DNA of 16,623 bases, from contig CAMODY010000021.1 of the NCBI GenBank assembly GCA_946611595.1, positions 1 through 16,623 on the forward strand. The letters run 5' to 3'. Source of the DNA: an uncultured Clostridia bacterium (GTDB lineage: Bacteria > Bacillota > Clostridia > Lachnospirales > Lachnospiraceae). The position numbers and the translations under genes are program-made. Shown here in pieces: positions 6,851 through 14,187 of this stretch. Below the pieces are notes generated by a model. It was not told the DNA's origin and did no database searches. It saw only the letters and a list, made by a program, of their open reading frames with translations. Every line of letters starts with the position of its first letter. Position 1 is the first letter of the stretch.

Positions 6851-6877
6851 AAGGCCTGACAGAAACTGTCAGGCCTT
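6851..6877. terminator. bidirectional terminator between converging operons
   Basis: A perfect 12-bp stem AAGGCCTGACAG (6851-6862) / CTGTCAGGCCTT (6866-6877) with loop AAA. On the minus side it is followed by a T6 run (complement of 6847-6852), a strong stop for the SpoIIE-type gene. On the plus side the tail (cctt then cattcc) is weaker, but it is the only stop candidate after the SDR. Confidence 0.88.
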
Positions 6878-6893
6878 CCTTCATTCCTGGTAT

Positions 6894-9335
6894 TTAAAGA
6901 ATATTCTCGGGCATCGGTTCATCATGATAGCCATTGTAGAAGAAGCACATCATCGTGATATCATCAAATTGCTCTGCATTTCCAACAAAGGCCGCAACAT
7001 CTTCGCTCACGGCCTTGAGCGTCTCTTCTGCCGAAGCATCCTTTACACGATTTAAGGCTTCACACAAACGTTCCGTGCCATACTGCTCTGTATTCTCATT
7101 GATCGCCTCCGGAATACCATCTGTATATACAAAGAGTCTGTCTCCCGGATTCAGATCGATCTCATATTCTGAATACTTCACATTTTCCATTGCAGCAAGC
7201 ACAAGACCATGCTTATCCTGATAAAGTTCATAGTCGCCACCTGCATGCATAAGAACCGGATATTCGTGACCGCCATTTGAGCAGAACAATTTCCCGTTCT
7301 TCAGATCTACAATACCGATCCATACGGTAACAAAGGTTTCCGATTCATTTCCTTCACAAAGTGCATTATTGGCAAGACTCAGGATTTCCGAAGGAGTTTT
7401 ACCCATCTTTGCCAGGTTCTGGACCAGGGTCTTACTGCGCATCATAAAGAGGGATGCTGGAATTCCTTTACCGGAAACATCTGCAATTACCAGGGCTAAG
7501 ACATCCGGAGCAACGACAAAGAAATCATAGAAGTCTCCTCCGACCACTTTGGCCGGATGCATCTGCGCATAAATATTAAAGTCTTTTCTCGGAATATCAA
7601 AGTTTCTTGGAAGTGCCGACTCCTGGATCACACGTGCATATTCAAGATCCTGCTGCATACGCTTTTGTGCCGCAGCTGTATAACCTTTCAGCGCATCAAC
7701 TGTTTTATTGATATCATCAGAAAGGGAATTAAACTCGCTTGAGGTACGAACATCAACGACTTCATCAAGGTCTCCTGCCGTGATCTTTCCTAGCGAAACA
7801 TTGACTTTATTCAGATTCCGAACAACGTAGAACTGTACCATTAAGAAGATGGCTGCATAAAGAACCGCGAACAGCAGGATATCCGCAAGTCCCGTTTCAT
7901 ATGCAATCGTGTCCCTATTTTCATACACTTCAGTAAGTGGCAGTGTAACAATAAGGATCGAGCCGTTTACCAGTTTTTCTTTCCAGCAAAGAGATTTGAC
8001 GCCATAGTAATTATCGATATATCCAACTTTTTCCTTTATTGCCTGAAGTCTTTTCAATTCCTTAGCATCAACGGCCTCGTCTGCATGATTTCCTAATGAA
8101 ATAATACCGGTATTGCGGATAACATCAAATGTTCCGTCCTTTCCAATCTGGAAATTGGAGAAGATATCCCTTATATTGGAAACATTCATAATATCAGCAA
8201 AAGAGTCAATCGAAATAACTGCCTGAACCATGCCTCCGGAGAAGCGGACACCAACAGCAGCACTGGAATCAGAAAGCAGCGCAACCTGGCTTTCTTTTTC
8301 GCCGCCGATGACCTCCCAGAACCGTGAAGTATAAACGACCGGGCTTCCTGCAGAAACGATTGAGAGTCCGTTCGAATCAACAATATTGACAGCTTCCAGA
8401 TCAAATGCCATCCTCATATGTTCCATGAAATTCGCATCAACATTTGCGGCACCACCTGCCTCTTCTATCTCCTCAATAATGACATAGGCGGATGTCAGTG
8501 CAGACTCTTCCGCAATCTGGTTCACCTGTTCTTTTATGTCGGAAATCCGGCGGTAATCAGAGCGAAGTGTTGCTGCCGATTTTGAAAGCAATTCCGTGGA
8601 TTCCTGACGTGCGCTCTGCGTTTCAAGGAAATAGGTATTAAAGAAATTGATTACAAGGACAAGCAATGAAACAACGATCAGACTGCGCTGGAAAAGCTGT
8701 GCGAGAGGGATCCTTTTTCTTTCTCTTCTGTGGAATAGAAGTATTTTTTTCCCTTCCATCCGGCGGATGAATAAAGTAATGAGTGCAAGCGCAACACCGG
8801 AGAAAAGAACCATCGGTACAGAGCAGTTTTTTACCACATAAAACGCCATGTTCATATCGTCTCTGTGGGTAATGAACACGGCATACATATGGAAAACTTC
8901 CATAACCGCACCAATAAAGAAGGCAGGGATCGCATACGGAATCTTTTTCTTGAGGACAAGGATCTGCAAGAATGCAGCCAAAAAACCTGCAAGCATTGTC
9001 GAAATACTGCATGCTAAAGTTGTATAGACACCAATTCCCCAGAAAGTTCCCGCAATATAGCGTTCAATACCGCCGATGACACCGGCAAGAATACCGGCAA
9101 CCGGATCAAAAAATAAACCTGCAGTCAAAGGTCCTACATCACGGATATTCAGAACCATATGATTGTACTGGACACCAAGATGCGTAGAAAGGATGGATGC
9201 AAGTCCATAAACCAGACCAACAATGATTCTGGCTTTCAGAGAATTTCGATTATTTTTAAATGTTTTCCACATGAGCAGCGTCAGCAGTATATAGACTACT
9301 ACCATCGCCGTCATCTTAAGGACCATAACGATCAT
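6894..9335 (-). CDS. sensor phosphatase: LytS-type 5TM domain, extracytoplasmic region, HAMP, SpoIIE/PP2C
   Basis: 813 aa. Residues 1-190 form a multi-helix membrane domain with RDVGPLTAGLFFDP (65-78) and GVIGGIERYIAGT (85-97), the pattern of the 5TM-5TMR_LYT sensor of LytS. A further helix (218-236), an extracytoplasmic section (about 237-484) and another helix (485-503) lead to a HAMP-like segment with NLNKVNVSLGKITAGDL (507-523) and a helical linker. The C-terminal phosphatase has GGDFYDFF (599-606, Asp601), IADVSGKGIPASL (617-629, Asp619), NGGHEYPVL (687-695), VYTDGIPEA (736-744, Asp739) and FDDIT (790-794, Asp791/792); the metal Asps look intact. It should dephosphorylate a Ser/Thr-phosphorylated partner, often an anti-sigma-factor antagonist, in response to an outside signal. 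No such partner is encoded nearby. ATG 9333-9335 is the likely start; AAAGG lies 12 nt upstream, slightly far. Met4 and Met8 are alternatives. Confidence 0.92.
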   Translation of the reverse strand: MIVMVLKMTAMVVVYILLTLLMWKTFKNNRNSLKARIIVGLVYGLASILSTHLGVQYNHMVLNIRDVGPLTAGLFFDPVAGILAGVIGGIERYIAGTFWGIGVYTTLACSISTMLAGFLAAFLQILVLKKKIPYAIPAFFIGAVMEVFHMYAVFITHRDDMNMAFYVVKNCSVPMVLFSGVALALITLFIRRMEGKKILLFHRRERKRIPLAQLFQRSLIVVSLLVLVINFFNTYFLETQSARQESTELLSKSAATLRSDYRRISDIKEQVNQIAEESALTSAYVIIEEIEEAGGAANVDANFMEHMRMAFDLEAVNIVDSNGLSIVSAGSPVVYTSRFWEVIGGEKESQVALLSDSSAAVGVRFSGGMVQAVISIDSFADIMNVSNIRDIFSNFQIGKDGTFDVIRNTGIISLGNHADEAVDAKELKRLQAIKEKVGYIDNYYGVKSLCWKEKLVNGSILIVTLPLTEVYENRDTIAYETGLADILLFAVLYAAIFLMVQFYVVRNLNKVNVSLGKITAGDLDEVVDVRTSSEFNSLSDDINKTVDALKGYTAAAQKRMQQDLEYARVIQESALPRNFDIPRKDFNIYAQMHPAKVVGGDFYDFFVVAPDVLALVIADVSGKGIPASLFMMRSKTLVQNLAKMGKTPSEILSLANNALCEGNESETFVTVWIGIVDLKNGKLFCSNGGHEYPVLMHAGGDYELYQDKHGLVLAAMENVKYSEYEIDLNPGDRLFVYTDGIPEAINENTEQYGTERLCEALNRVKDASAEETLKAVSEDVAAFVGNAEQFDDITMMCFFYNGYHDEPMPENIL

Positions 9336-9376
9336 GAAACGGTAATACCTTTTTTAAAAAATAAACATTAACTTTT

Positions 9377-9382
9377 ATTATA
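9377..9382 (-). promoter_or_regulatory. possible -10 box for the sensor phosphatase
   Basis: A perfect minus-strand TATAAT in a very A+T-rich gap (9336-9462), about 40 nt upstream of the ATG. No good -35 box is present at 16-18 bp. I see no clear terminator for the preceding gene in this gap, so read-through is possible. Confidence 0.3.
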
Positions 9383-9462
9383 TGATATTTCTTTCATTTT
9401 TCTATAAAACATTTTTTATCTTACAAAAAAATATTCACAGAAACCAATTGATATGCACACAA

Positions 9463-9999
9463 TTATCCACGCCTGATCCGTTCCTTTACATAACGGAAGC
9501 CGGCATCTTCCCCCTGATTCTTAAGTGTTTCCAGCATCTTTTCAAGTTCATCCGAGGTTTCCGGGTGGATCAGCAGATGATCTTTTGAGCGCATAAAATA
9601 ATTATATGCCGCATCGTCCGTATACGCATCTTTCATATAGACTTTACAGGCTGCTACTCTGTCGCAGAACATTTCCCCAACATAGCGGATCGGCATCTTA
9701 TACCCGATCATCTTTTTTGTGCTTCCCGGCTCCACGCAATAATCGATCCAGTATTCCAGATGATGTTTATTTCGTCCCTTGTGATGGAGCCATGCAAGAG
9801 AAACACCGGTCTCTTTTCGTTCTGCGTCATTTGGGCTTCTATCGCCCTGAAAGTATTTTGCACCCTTAAAAAACTCGCTTGGTGAATACTTGCTTAGATC
9901 ATGTATCAGTCCCTGCCAGTAAAGACCCACACGAAAGCAGTTTTTGCAAACCAGCATCCTATGTTTTGTTATCGTTTTAAAATGTGCCCATGCGTGCAT
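9463..9999 (-). CDS. DUF5662-like His-rich putative hydrolase
   Basis: 178 aa, soluble, Lys/His-rich. Conserved-looking blocks are LIHDLSKYSPSEF (31-43), GAKYFQGDRSPNDAER (46-61), AWLHHKGRNKHHLEYW (69-84) and VGEMFCDRVAACKVY (107-121). The His-Asp pair (33-34), two His pairs (72-73, 79-80) and a late Asp (113) resemble a metal site of HD-type phosphohydrolases; I recall this pattern as DUF5662. No activity is established. It starts 15 nt after the TM1586-like nitroreductase stop with only a weak ribosome site (AAAAGAG), so translation may depend on the upstream gene. It is the last gene of the long minus-strand run, and no hairpin-and-U terminator is obvious after it. Confidence 0.82.
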   Translation of the reverse strand: MHAWAHFKTITKHRMLVCKNCFRVGLYWQGLIHDLSKYSPSEFFKGAKYFQGDRSPNDAERKETGVSLAWLHHKGRNKHHLEYWIDYCVEPGSTKKMIGYKMPIRYVGEMFCDRVAACKVYMKDAYTDDAAYNYFMRSKDHLLIHPETSDELEKMLETLKNQGEDAGFRYVKERIRRG

Positions 10000-10014
10000 A
10001 AGTGAAACTCTTTT

Positions 10015-10860
10015 CTACTCGGCTTTTTTCCAGGAGATAATATATTCCGTTGCTTCCGGAAGTGCAATGCCCGGATCCTGCTCAATCAGGCTACCATTTA
10101 CGCCAAGCGCCTTGGTCATTAAAACAAAATGAGCAAGTCCGATGCCGACATCCACTTTTTGAAGATCGCCGTCTTCTCCATGGTCATAGCCTTTATCTTT
10201 TTTCTCATAAAAATGTACCGTGTCTCCACATACAACTGCTCTCCACGGCTGCTTATTCACCGCTGATGGCGCAAGGCGCACCATTTTAAGAGCTTTGCAG
10301 ATCGCACTATCATCTTCACTTAACGGGGTCTCAAACTTATCTTTAAAGAACAGCTGACCAAACGGAAGTCTGGTATCTGCTTTTACACCTTTTCTCATCA
10401 AGGTCTCGCGAAGTGCCATTTTCTTTGCAATATATCCGATCGGTGTTACCGCCGGCATCACCTCATCTGCCTGTACGTCCATCGCCTTTTCAAATGCATC
10501 GCGATTTAAGGTTCCTGCGATCCAGACCGTTCCGATTCTTTGCTGCCAAGCATACAGCACGATCTGCTCAAGACTGTATCCAAAGGCCACATCAGAGAGA
10601 TGTCCTTTCTTCACTTTACCCGCCAGATACAGATCCTCCCCGATCAGCACAGGGCTTGTCAGTTTATGTTCTTTTGCCTTTAAGAATCGATATTCGATGC
10701 TCTTTCCAAACGGATCGTCCAGGTCCTGAATAAATGCATTCAGTTTATCGATGTCCTCTTTCCAGACTTCTCTGTCTTCAAATGTTCTGACGCTTCGTCT
10801 GTCACGAATCGCTTTTTCAAGTTCCTCTGCATTGCTGCTTAAGATTACTTCACTGCTCAT
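10015..10860 (-). CDS. single-chain (TM1586-type) nitroreductase-family protein
   Basis: 281 aa. It contains two nitroreductase half-repeats in one chain. The N-terminal half starts with DRRSVRTFEDREV (20-32), the FMN phosphate segment, and includes GTVWIAGTL (110-118). The C-terminal half has RLAPSAVNKQPWRAVV (195-210) and VDVGIGLAHFVLMTKALG (237-254). Ordinary nitroreductases are homodimers of about 180-220 aa; this layout is that of the Thermotoga TM1586 group, where one chain makes a pseudo-dimer. The segment after residue 150 (RETLMRKGVK) is typical of the group. Ribosome site: AGGA about 8 nt before the ATG. It is 21 nt after trmD and 15 nt before the DUF5662-like gene. The electron acceptor is unknown. 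Confidence 0.9.
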   Translation of the reverse strand: MSSEVILSSNAEELEKAIRDRRSVRTFEDREVWKEDIDKLNAFIQDLDDPFGKSIEYRFLKAKEHKLTSPVLIGEDLYLAGKVKKGHLSDVAFGYSLEQIVLYAWQQRIGTVWIAGTLNRDAFEKAMDVQADEVMPAVTPIGYIAKKMALRETLMRKGVKADTRLPFGQLFFKDKFETPLSEDDSAICKALKMVRLAPSAVNKQPWRAVVCGDTVHFYEKKDKGYDHGEDGDLQKVDVGIGLAHFVLMTKALGVNGSLIEQDPGIALPEATEYIISWKKAE

Positions 10861-10881
10861 AATCCTGTTCCTACTTTCTTT

Positions 10882-11550
10882 TTACTTTTCTGATATCAGA
10901 TCTGGACGGTTCTTGTTCGTTATTTCAAATGCCTGCTCGCTTCTCCATTTCCGGATCGCTTCATGATCTCCGGAAAGTAACACCTCCGGCACCTTTTGCC
11001 CCTTATATTCAGCAGGTCTCGTATATTGCGGATATTCTAAAAGCCCATTTTCAAATGACTCTTCAATGGTGCTTTCTTCTTTCATACTTCCCTTTACCAG
11101 TCGCATAACGGAGTCTGCAATAATCATCGCCGGAAGTTCTCCCCCTGTCACAATATAATCGCCAATCGAAAGAAGTTCATCCGCATGCGGATAAATTCGT
11201 GCATCCATGCCTTCATAGTGACCACAGATCAGGATCAGATGCTCTTTTTCCGAAAGCCGGTGAGCATCTTTTTGCGTATATGGCGTTCCGCTCGGAGCAA
11301 GGATCACCACATGGCTTCCTTCCATGCGAACCGACTCTAAAGCATCCAGCACCGGCTGGCACCTTAAGATCATCCCCGCGCCTCCGCCGTATGGAGAGTC
11401 GTCCACTTTACGAAAACTTCCCGGTGCGAAGTCACGAATATCTATGACCTCAAGCTCTAAAAGTCCGGACGCAACGGCTCTTGATATCAGCGGCGTATTC
11501 TTAAAATCCCCGAACATTTCCGGGCATATGGTCAGAATGGAAATCCGCAT
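10882..11550 (-). CDS. trmD: tRNA (guanine-37-N1)-methyltransferase
   Basis: 222 aa, slightly shorter than the usual 235-250. All TrmD landmarks are present: TICPEMF (7-13), KVDDSPYGGGAGMIL (48-62), LICGHYEGMDARI (107-119) and SIGDYIVTGGELPAM (128-142), which form the trefoil-knot AdoMet site, then LEYPQYTRPAEYKG (171-184) and VPEVLLSGDHEAIRKWR (187-203). Arg150 corresponds to the functional Arg154 of the H. influenzae enzyme. Glu164 stands where that enzyme has its general-base Asp169, a conservative change that I believe also occurs in other clostridial TrmDs. It methylates G37 of tRNAs reading CUN, CCN and CGG, preventing frameshifts (established). Its normal neighbours (rpsP, rimM, rplS) are absent; here it lies 6 nt after a flavodoxin-fold reductase. 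It might be a relocated single copy or a second paralogue. Confidence 0.95.
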   Translation of the reverse strand: MRISILTICPEMFGDFKNTPLISRAVASGLLELEVIDIRDFAPGSFRKVDDSPYGGGAGMILRCQPVLDALESVRMEGSHVVILAPSGTPYTQKDAHRLSEKEHLILICGHYEGMDARIYPHADELLSIGDYIVTGGELPAMIIADSVMRLVKGSMKEESTIEESFENGLLEYPQYTRPAEYKGQKVPEVLLSGDHEAIRKWRSEQAFEITNKNRPDLISEK

Positions 11551-11556
11551 CTGGTT

Positions 11557-12195
11557 TTACCTGCTTATCAGTGCTTTGCCCATTTCAAAGGCCTTCTGAC
11601 ATTCTTGCGGAAAGACGGTTTCATGACGTTCCTGTTTATGCACAGGATCAAACAGCGTCCACGGCCAGTCCGTCTTACTGTAATCTTTTAGCTGCAGGGT
11701 ATCGCCGCTGATCAGGATCTCTGTCGGTCCCACAAAGTTATTCAGTGTCTGCTGATAGTTCTTAACCAGTCCCTGATAGAGCGTATCAGGAGCATTACTC
11801 GTCATAATAAAGATCACCGGGATCGGATGTGCATTACAGCAAGGGTTCTCTTTGTTATACGTCAGGTTTTGGAAAATCAAACGTTCATAAAGTGCCCGGA
11901 AAGATGCTGTCAGTTCAGAGAGATAATTCGGAGATCCAATAATAAGACCGTCTGCTTCACGGATCGCATCCAGCACCGGAGCAAGTCCGTCTTTTACGAT
12001 GCAGTGTCCCTTATTCTTTTCTTTCTTACATCCAAAGCAGGAAATACAGCCCGTATATTTTTCAAGACGGAAAAGATCAAATCGTATCACTTCTGCGCCG
12101 GCACTTTCTGCACCTTTCGCAGCTTCCGTAAGCAGACTGTCCGTATTCCATCCCTTTCTTGGGCCGGCATTTACAACTACTATTTTTTTAGTCAT
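11557..12195 (-). CDS. NAD(P)H-dependent FMN reductase, flavodoxin fold with Cys cluster
   Basis: 212 aa from ATG 12193-12195, chosen for its GGAGGGAG ribosome site; a longer frame to 12249 would run through the upstream small gene. The N-terminus KKIVVVNAGPRKGWNTDSLL (3-22) is the FMN phosphate loop, and IIGSPNYLSELTASFRALYER (85-105) is the second flavin loop of this family. Cys50, Cys53, Cys56 and Cys65 form C-x2-C-x2-C-x8-C. Archaeal iron-sulfur flavoprotein uses C-x2-C-x2-C-x4-7-C to hold a 4Fe-4S cluster, so this is a near variant and a cluster is possible, not shown. Likely role: two-electron reduction of quinones, flavins or similar acceptors with FMN. It sits between the small Cys protein (16 nt gap) and trmD (6 nt gap). 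Confidence 0.9.
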   Translation of the reverse strand: MTKKIVVVNAGPRKGWNTDSLLTEAAKGAESAGAEVIRFDLFRLEKYTGCISCFGCKKEKNKGHCIVKDGLAPVLDAIREADGLIIGSPNYLSELTASFRALYERLIFQNLTYNKENPCCNAHPIPVIFIMTSNAPDTLYQGLVKNYQQTLNNFVGPTEILISGDTLQLKDYSKTDWPWTLFDPVHKQERHETVFPQECQKAFEMGKALISR

Positions 12196-12211
12196 AGCTC
12201 CCTCCATCTTT

Positions 12212-12382
12212 TTATATCTGATGTCGCACGACGGAATACTCATCTCCATCCCGCCAGAACGGGCAGGAAGTATGTGATTCCTGCATCAGGCGTGCATAAT
12301 CATCCTCATCCATATCTACAGAGCAGTAATAATCCTCATACTCCTCGTCATATTCATAAAACACACAGGTCTCACAATTCAT
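12212..12382 (-). CDS. DUF6472-like small acidic Cys protein (56 aa)
   Basis: A short frame: ATG 12380-12382 preceded by GGGAG at 8 nt, stop TAA 12212-12214. It begins MNCETCVFYEYDEEYEDYY, then CSVDMDEDDYARLMQ, and ends CPFWRDGDEYSVVRHQI. It is rich in Asp, Glu and Tyr, with Cys3, Cys6, Cys20 and Cys40 (C-x2-C-x13-C-x19-C), a spacing that could bind zinc or a metal cluster. I recognise this as the pattern of a small clostridial family (DUF6472, recalled from memory) of unknown function. Gaps of 21 nt upstream and 16 nt downstream place it firmly inside the operon, between the sugar acetyltransferase and the flavodoxin-fold reductase. Confidence 0.88.
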   Translation of the reverse strand: MNCETCVFYEYDEEYEDYYCSVDMDEDDYARLMQESHTSCPFWRDGDEYSVVRHQI

Positions 12383-12403
12383 CTGTTTTCTCCCTGATAT
12401 CCT

Positions 12404-12952
12404 TTAAGCAAACTTTTCAGGATCCAGCATCTTAACAACTTTTGCAGGACTTCCGACTACAACGCCATAATCCGGTACATCTTTTGTCACGACAGAACCA
12501 GCCCCAACGATTGCATACTTTCCAACAGAAACACCAGGAAGGATCGTAACATTCGCTCCAATCCATGCACCCTTTTGGATCAGCACAGGTTTGCAAAGAA
12601 GGACCTGTCTGTCATACTGATCATGATTATTAGAAATAATGGAAACATTCGCTGCCAGCATAGCATCATCTTCAATGGTAATGCCGCCGCGTGCCATTGC
12701 AAGGCAATTCGTATTAATATAAACATTCTTTCCAATCACCAGCCTATCAAGCGCTGCTCCATTGATCGGAGCTGCTACATAGCTGCCTTCACCAATGCGG
12801 TCTTCAAAGAGTTCTTTCATTGCCATGGCATATTCTTCTGTCATCGGCATCGCGTGGTTAAACTGAAAAACAAGCTGTGCCTGTCTTCTACCCTGCTCAA
12901 GTTCTTCCGCTGTCATCTCTCTCATGTCGACTCTGATTTCTTCACAGTTCAT
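12404..12952 (-). CDS. sugar O-acetyltransferase, LacA/Maa-like left-handed beta-helix
   Basis: 182 aa. The N-terminal helical part (MTAEELEQGRRQAQLVFQFN, 13-32) matches the cap region of maltose/galactoside acetyltransferases. From residue 68 it runs in hexapeptide turns such as LVIGKNVYINTN (71-82), ITIEDDAMLAANVSI (91-105), GAWIGANVTILPGVSVG (128-144) and YAIVGAGSVVTKDVP (146-160). The catalytic His is in ISNNHDQYDRQ (His110), as in LacA. It should be a trimeric cytosolic enzyme moving acetyl from acetyl-CoA to a sugar hydroxyl; the true acceptor is unknown. The start ATG follows AAGGGGAT. It lies 22 nt after a nitroreductase and 21 nt before the DUF6472-like gene, with no carbohydrate genes in the operon, so a general detoxifying role is possible. 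Confidence 0.93.
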   Translation of the reverse strand: MNCEEIRVDMREMTAEELEQGRRQAQLVFQFNHAMPMTEEYAMAMKELFEDRIGEGSYVAAPINGAALDRLVIGKNVYINTNCLAMARGGITIEDDAMLAANVSIISNNHDQYDRQVLLCKPVLIQKGAWIGANVTILPGVSVGKYAIVGAGSVVTKDVPDYGVVVGSPAKVVKMLDPEKFA

Positions 12953-12974
12953 TTTATAATCCCCTTTATGTTTT

Positions 12975-13709
12975 TTATTTAAATTGCTTTAGATACTCTC
13001 TTACGGAGCGTGTCATTTCTTTTGAAAAATCCGAATTATATTTCCTTTTGCAAAAGGCCTGCATCCACTCCTCATAAGTCTTTCCGGCGGTACGTCCTTC
13101 AAACATTGCCTTAAGTTCATCTTCGCTTAACGGATGATATCCGTTTTCACTGACAATGTATTCCATCGCCACACGTTCCGGTTTCGGTCGGTTCATCTGC
13201 TGCTCTGTCGGATATCCGAATACCAGCATTGCAGCCGGAAAAACATACTCCGGAAGATTCAGCAGTTTTCGCTGTATCTCAACATTCTCCATGATATCCC
13301 CGATATAACAGGAGCCGATCCCATAGGACCAGGCTGCCGTGACCGCGTTCTGCGCAGCGATATTCGCATCACTGACCGCAAGAAGAAGGTCGCCTTCTCC
13401 CGGAAGCCTTGGCTCTGCACCTGCTGCCTGAAAAGCTCTGTACCATTTCAAACAGTCCGCGCAGAAAACAAGGACCAGTTTTCCTTCTGCGATAAACGGC
13501 TGATGGTCACAGGACTCACTAAGCGCTTTTTTCAGTTCCGGATCCGTGATCCTAAGGATCGAATAGAGCTGCTGGTTCCCTGCTGTCGGAGCATTCACCG
13601 CTGCGCTTAAAATATCCTGAACGATCTCTTCGTCAATCTCCCGGTCTTCAAAAACACGGACGGACTTTCGTTCCAAAAGCTGCTTTATCATCACATTTTC
13701 TGAACTCAT
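12975..13709 (-). CDS. nitroreductase-family oxidoreductase (NfsA/FRP-like, 244 aa)
   Basis: Start ATG 13707-13709 has AGGAG 7 nt upstream; an in-frame start at 13739 would add 10 residues, overlap the previous gene and lacks a site. LLERKSVRVFEDREI (11-25) binds FMN phosphate (Arg14, Ser16, Arg18), VNAPTAGNQQLYSI (38-51) lines the flavin, and YGIGSCYIGDIMEN (129-142) and MLVFGYPTEQQ (161-171) are the central and late motifs. The C-terminal extension (about 190-244, ending SVREYLKQFK) and the pattern NRPKPERVAM (173-182) are those of NfsA/flavin-reductase-like members. It likely reduces nitroaromatics, quinones or flavins with NAD(P)H. Between a zinc-ribbon protein (8 nt gap, the stop lying in its ribosome site) and the sugar acetyltransferase (22 nt gap). 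Confidence 0.93.
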   Translation of the reverse strand: MSSENVMIKQLLERKSVRVFEDREIDEEIVQDILSAAVNAPTAGNQQLYSILRITDPELKKALSESCDHQPFIAEGKLVLVFCADCLKWYRAFQAAGAEPRLPGEGDLLLAVSDANIAAQNAVTAAWSYGIGSCYIGDIMENVEIQRKLLNLPEYVFPAAMLVFGYPTEQQMNRPKPERVAMEYIVSENGYHPLSEDELKAMFEGRTAGKTYEEWMQAFCKRKYNSDFSKEMTRSVREYLKQFK

Positions 13710-13717
13710 TATGACTC

Positions 13718-14179
13718 CTATGGTAATTTTGTTCCGCACTTCGGACAGTAATCAAAATCGGCATCTGCCTGATATCCGCAGTTGCTGCAGGTCTTACTTG
13801 CACCATTCCAGTTTGCGCGTCTGCTGATACTGTCATCTTGAAAGCCGTCACTATTTTGACTGCCGCCGTCGTTCCACCCGGAATAAGTTCCCTGCCAGCC
13901 CAAGTCTACCGCTTCCAGGTCTGAAGGCAGGATTTCTACTTCCTCACCTTTCGCAATTCGTTTTCCGACCTCCGGGTCCAGACGATATATTTTCCCACAA
14001 CAGCTCATACGGACAAAGTACTGCTTATTCCATTTAAAGCAGGGAATGAAGAACAGCGACAAAACCGTATAGGTCATAAAGACAATATACCGCCCGTACC
14101 TGCCGCAATTTGGACAGATCACATTCTGTGTATGATCAAATTCTTTGCTTCCTTCGGAAACACCGATCATGAAAAACAT
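13718..14179 (-). CDS. membrane protein with zinc ribbons at both ends
   Basis: 153 aa. It has an N-terminal ribbon half (CPNCG, Cys22/25) and its partner Cys60/61 (SCCGK), separated by one hydrophobic segment (YIVFMTYTVLSLFFIPCF, 31-48). After a Gly/Asn/Ser-rich linker (about 93-128), a complete C-terminal zinc ribbon follows: CSNCGYQADADFDYCPKCG (Cys131, 134, 145, 148). A membrane segment inside the first ribbon is odd: if the two Cys pairs bind one zinc, the hydrophobic stretch may be buried rather than span the membrane. The start ATG 14177-14179 has AAGGAG 11 nt upstream, overlapping the stop of the hydrolase gene. Function unknown; such small zinc-ribbon proteins are common in clostridia. 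Confidence 0.85.
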   Translation of the reverse strand: MFFMIGVSEGSKEFDHTQNVICPNCGRYGRYIVFMTYTVLSLFFIPCFKWNKQYFVRMSCCGKIYRLDPEVGKRIAKGEEVEILPSDLEAVDLGWQGTYSGWNDGGSQNSDGFQDDSISRRANWNGASKTCSNCGYQADADFDYCPKCGTKLP

Positions 14180-14187
14180 GATTTGCT

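Noticed and set aside
9336..9462. Small gene or RNA in the A+T-rich gap
   Set aside because: No frame with a ribosome site and no stable hairpin beyond a 5-bp AATTG/CAATT pair; only a possible -10 box is supportable.
12196..12249. Longer start for the flavodoxin-fold reductase
   Set aside because: The additional 18 residues overlap the small Cys gene in another frame, and GGAGGGAG points to 12195.
11827..12435. 202-aa plus-strand frame
   Set aside because: Antisense to the flavodoxin-fold reductase and the small Cys protein, both of which have strong ribosome sites and motifs.
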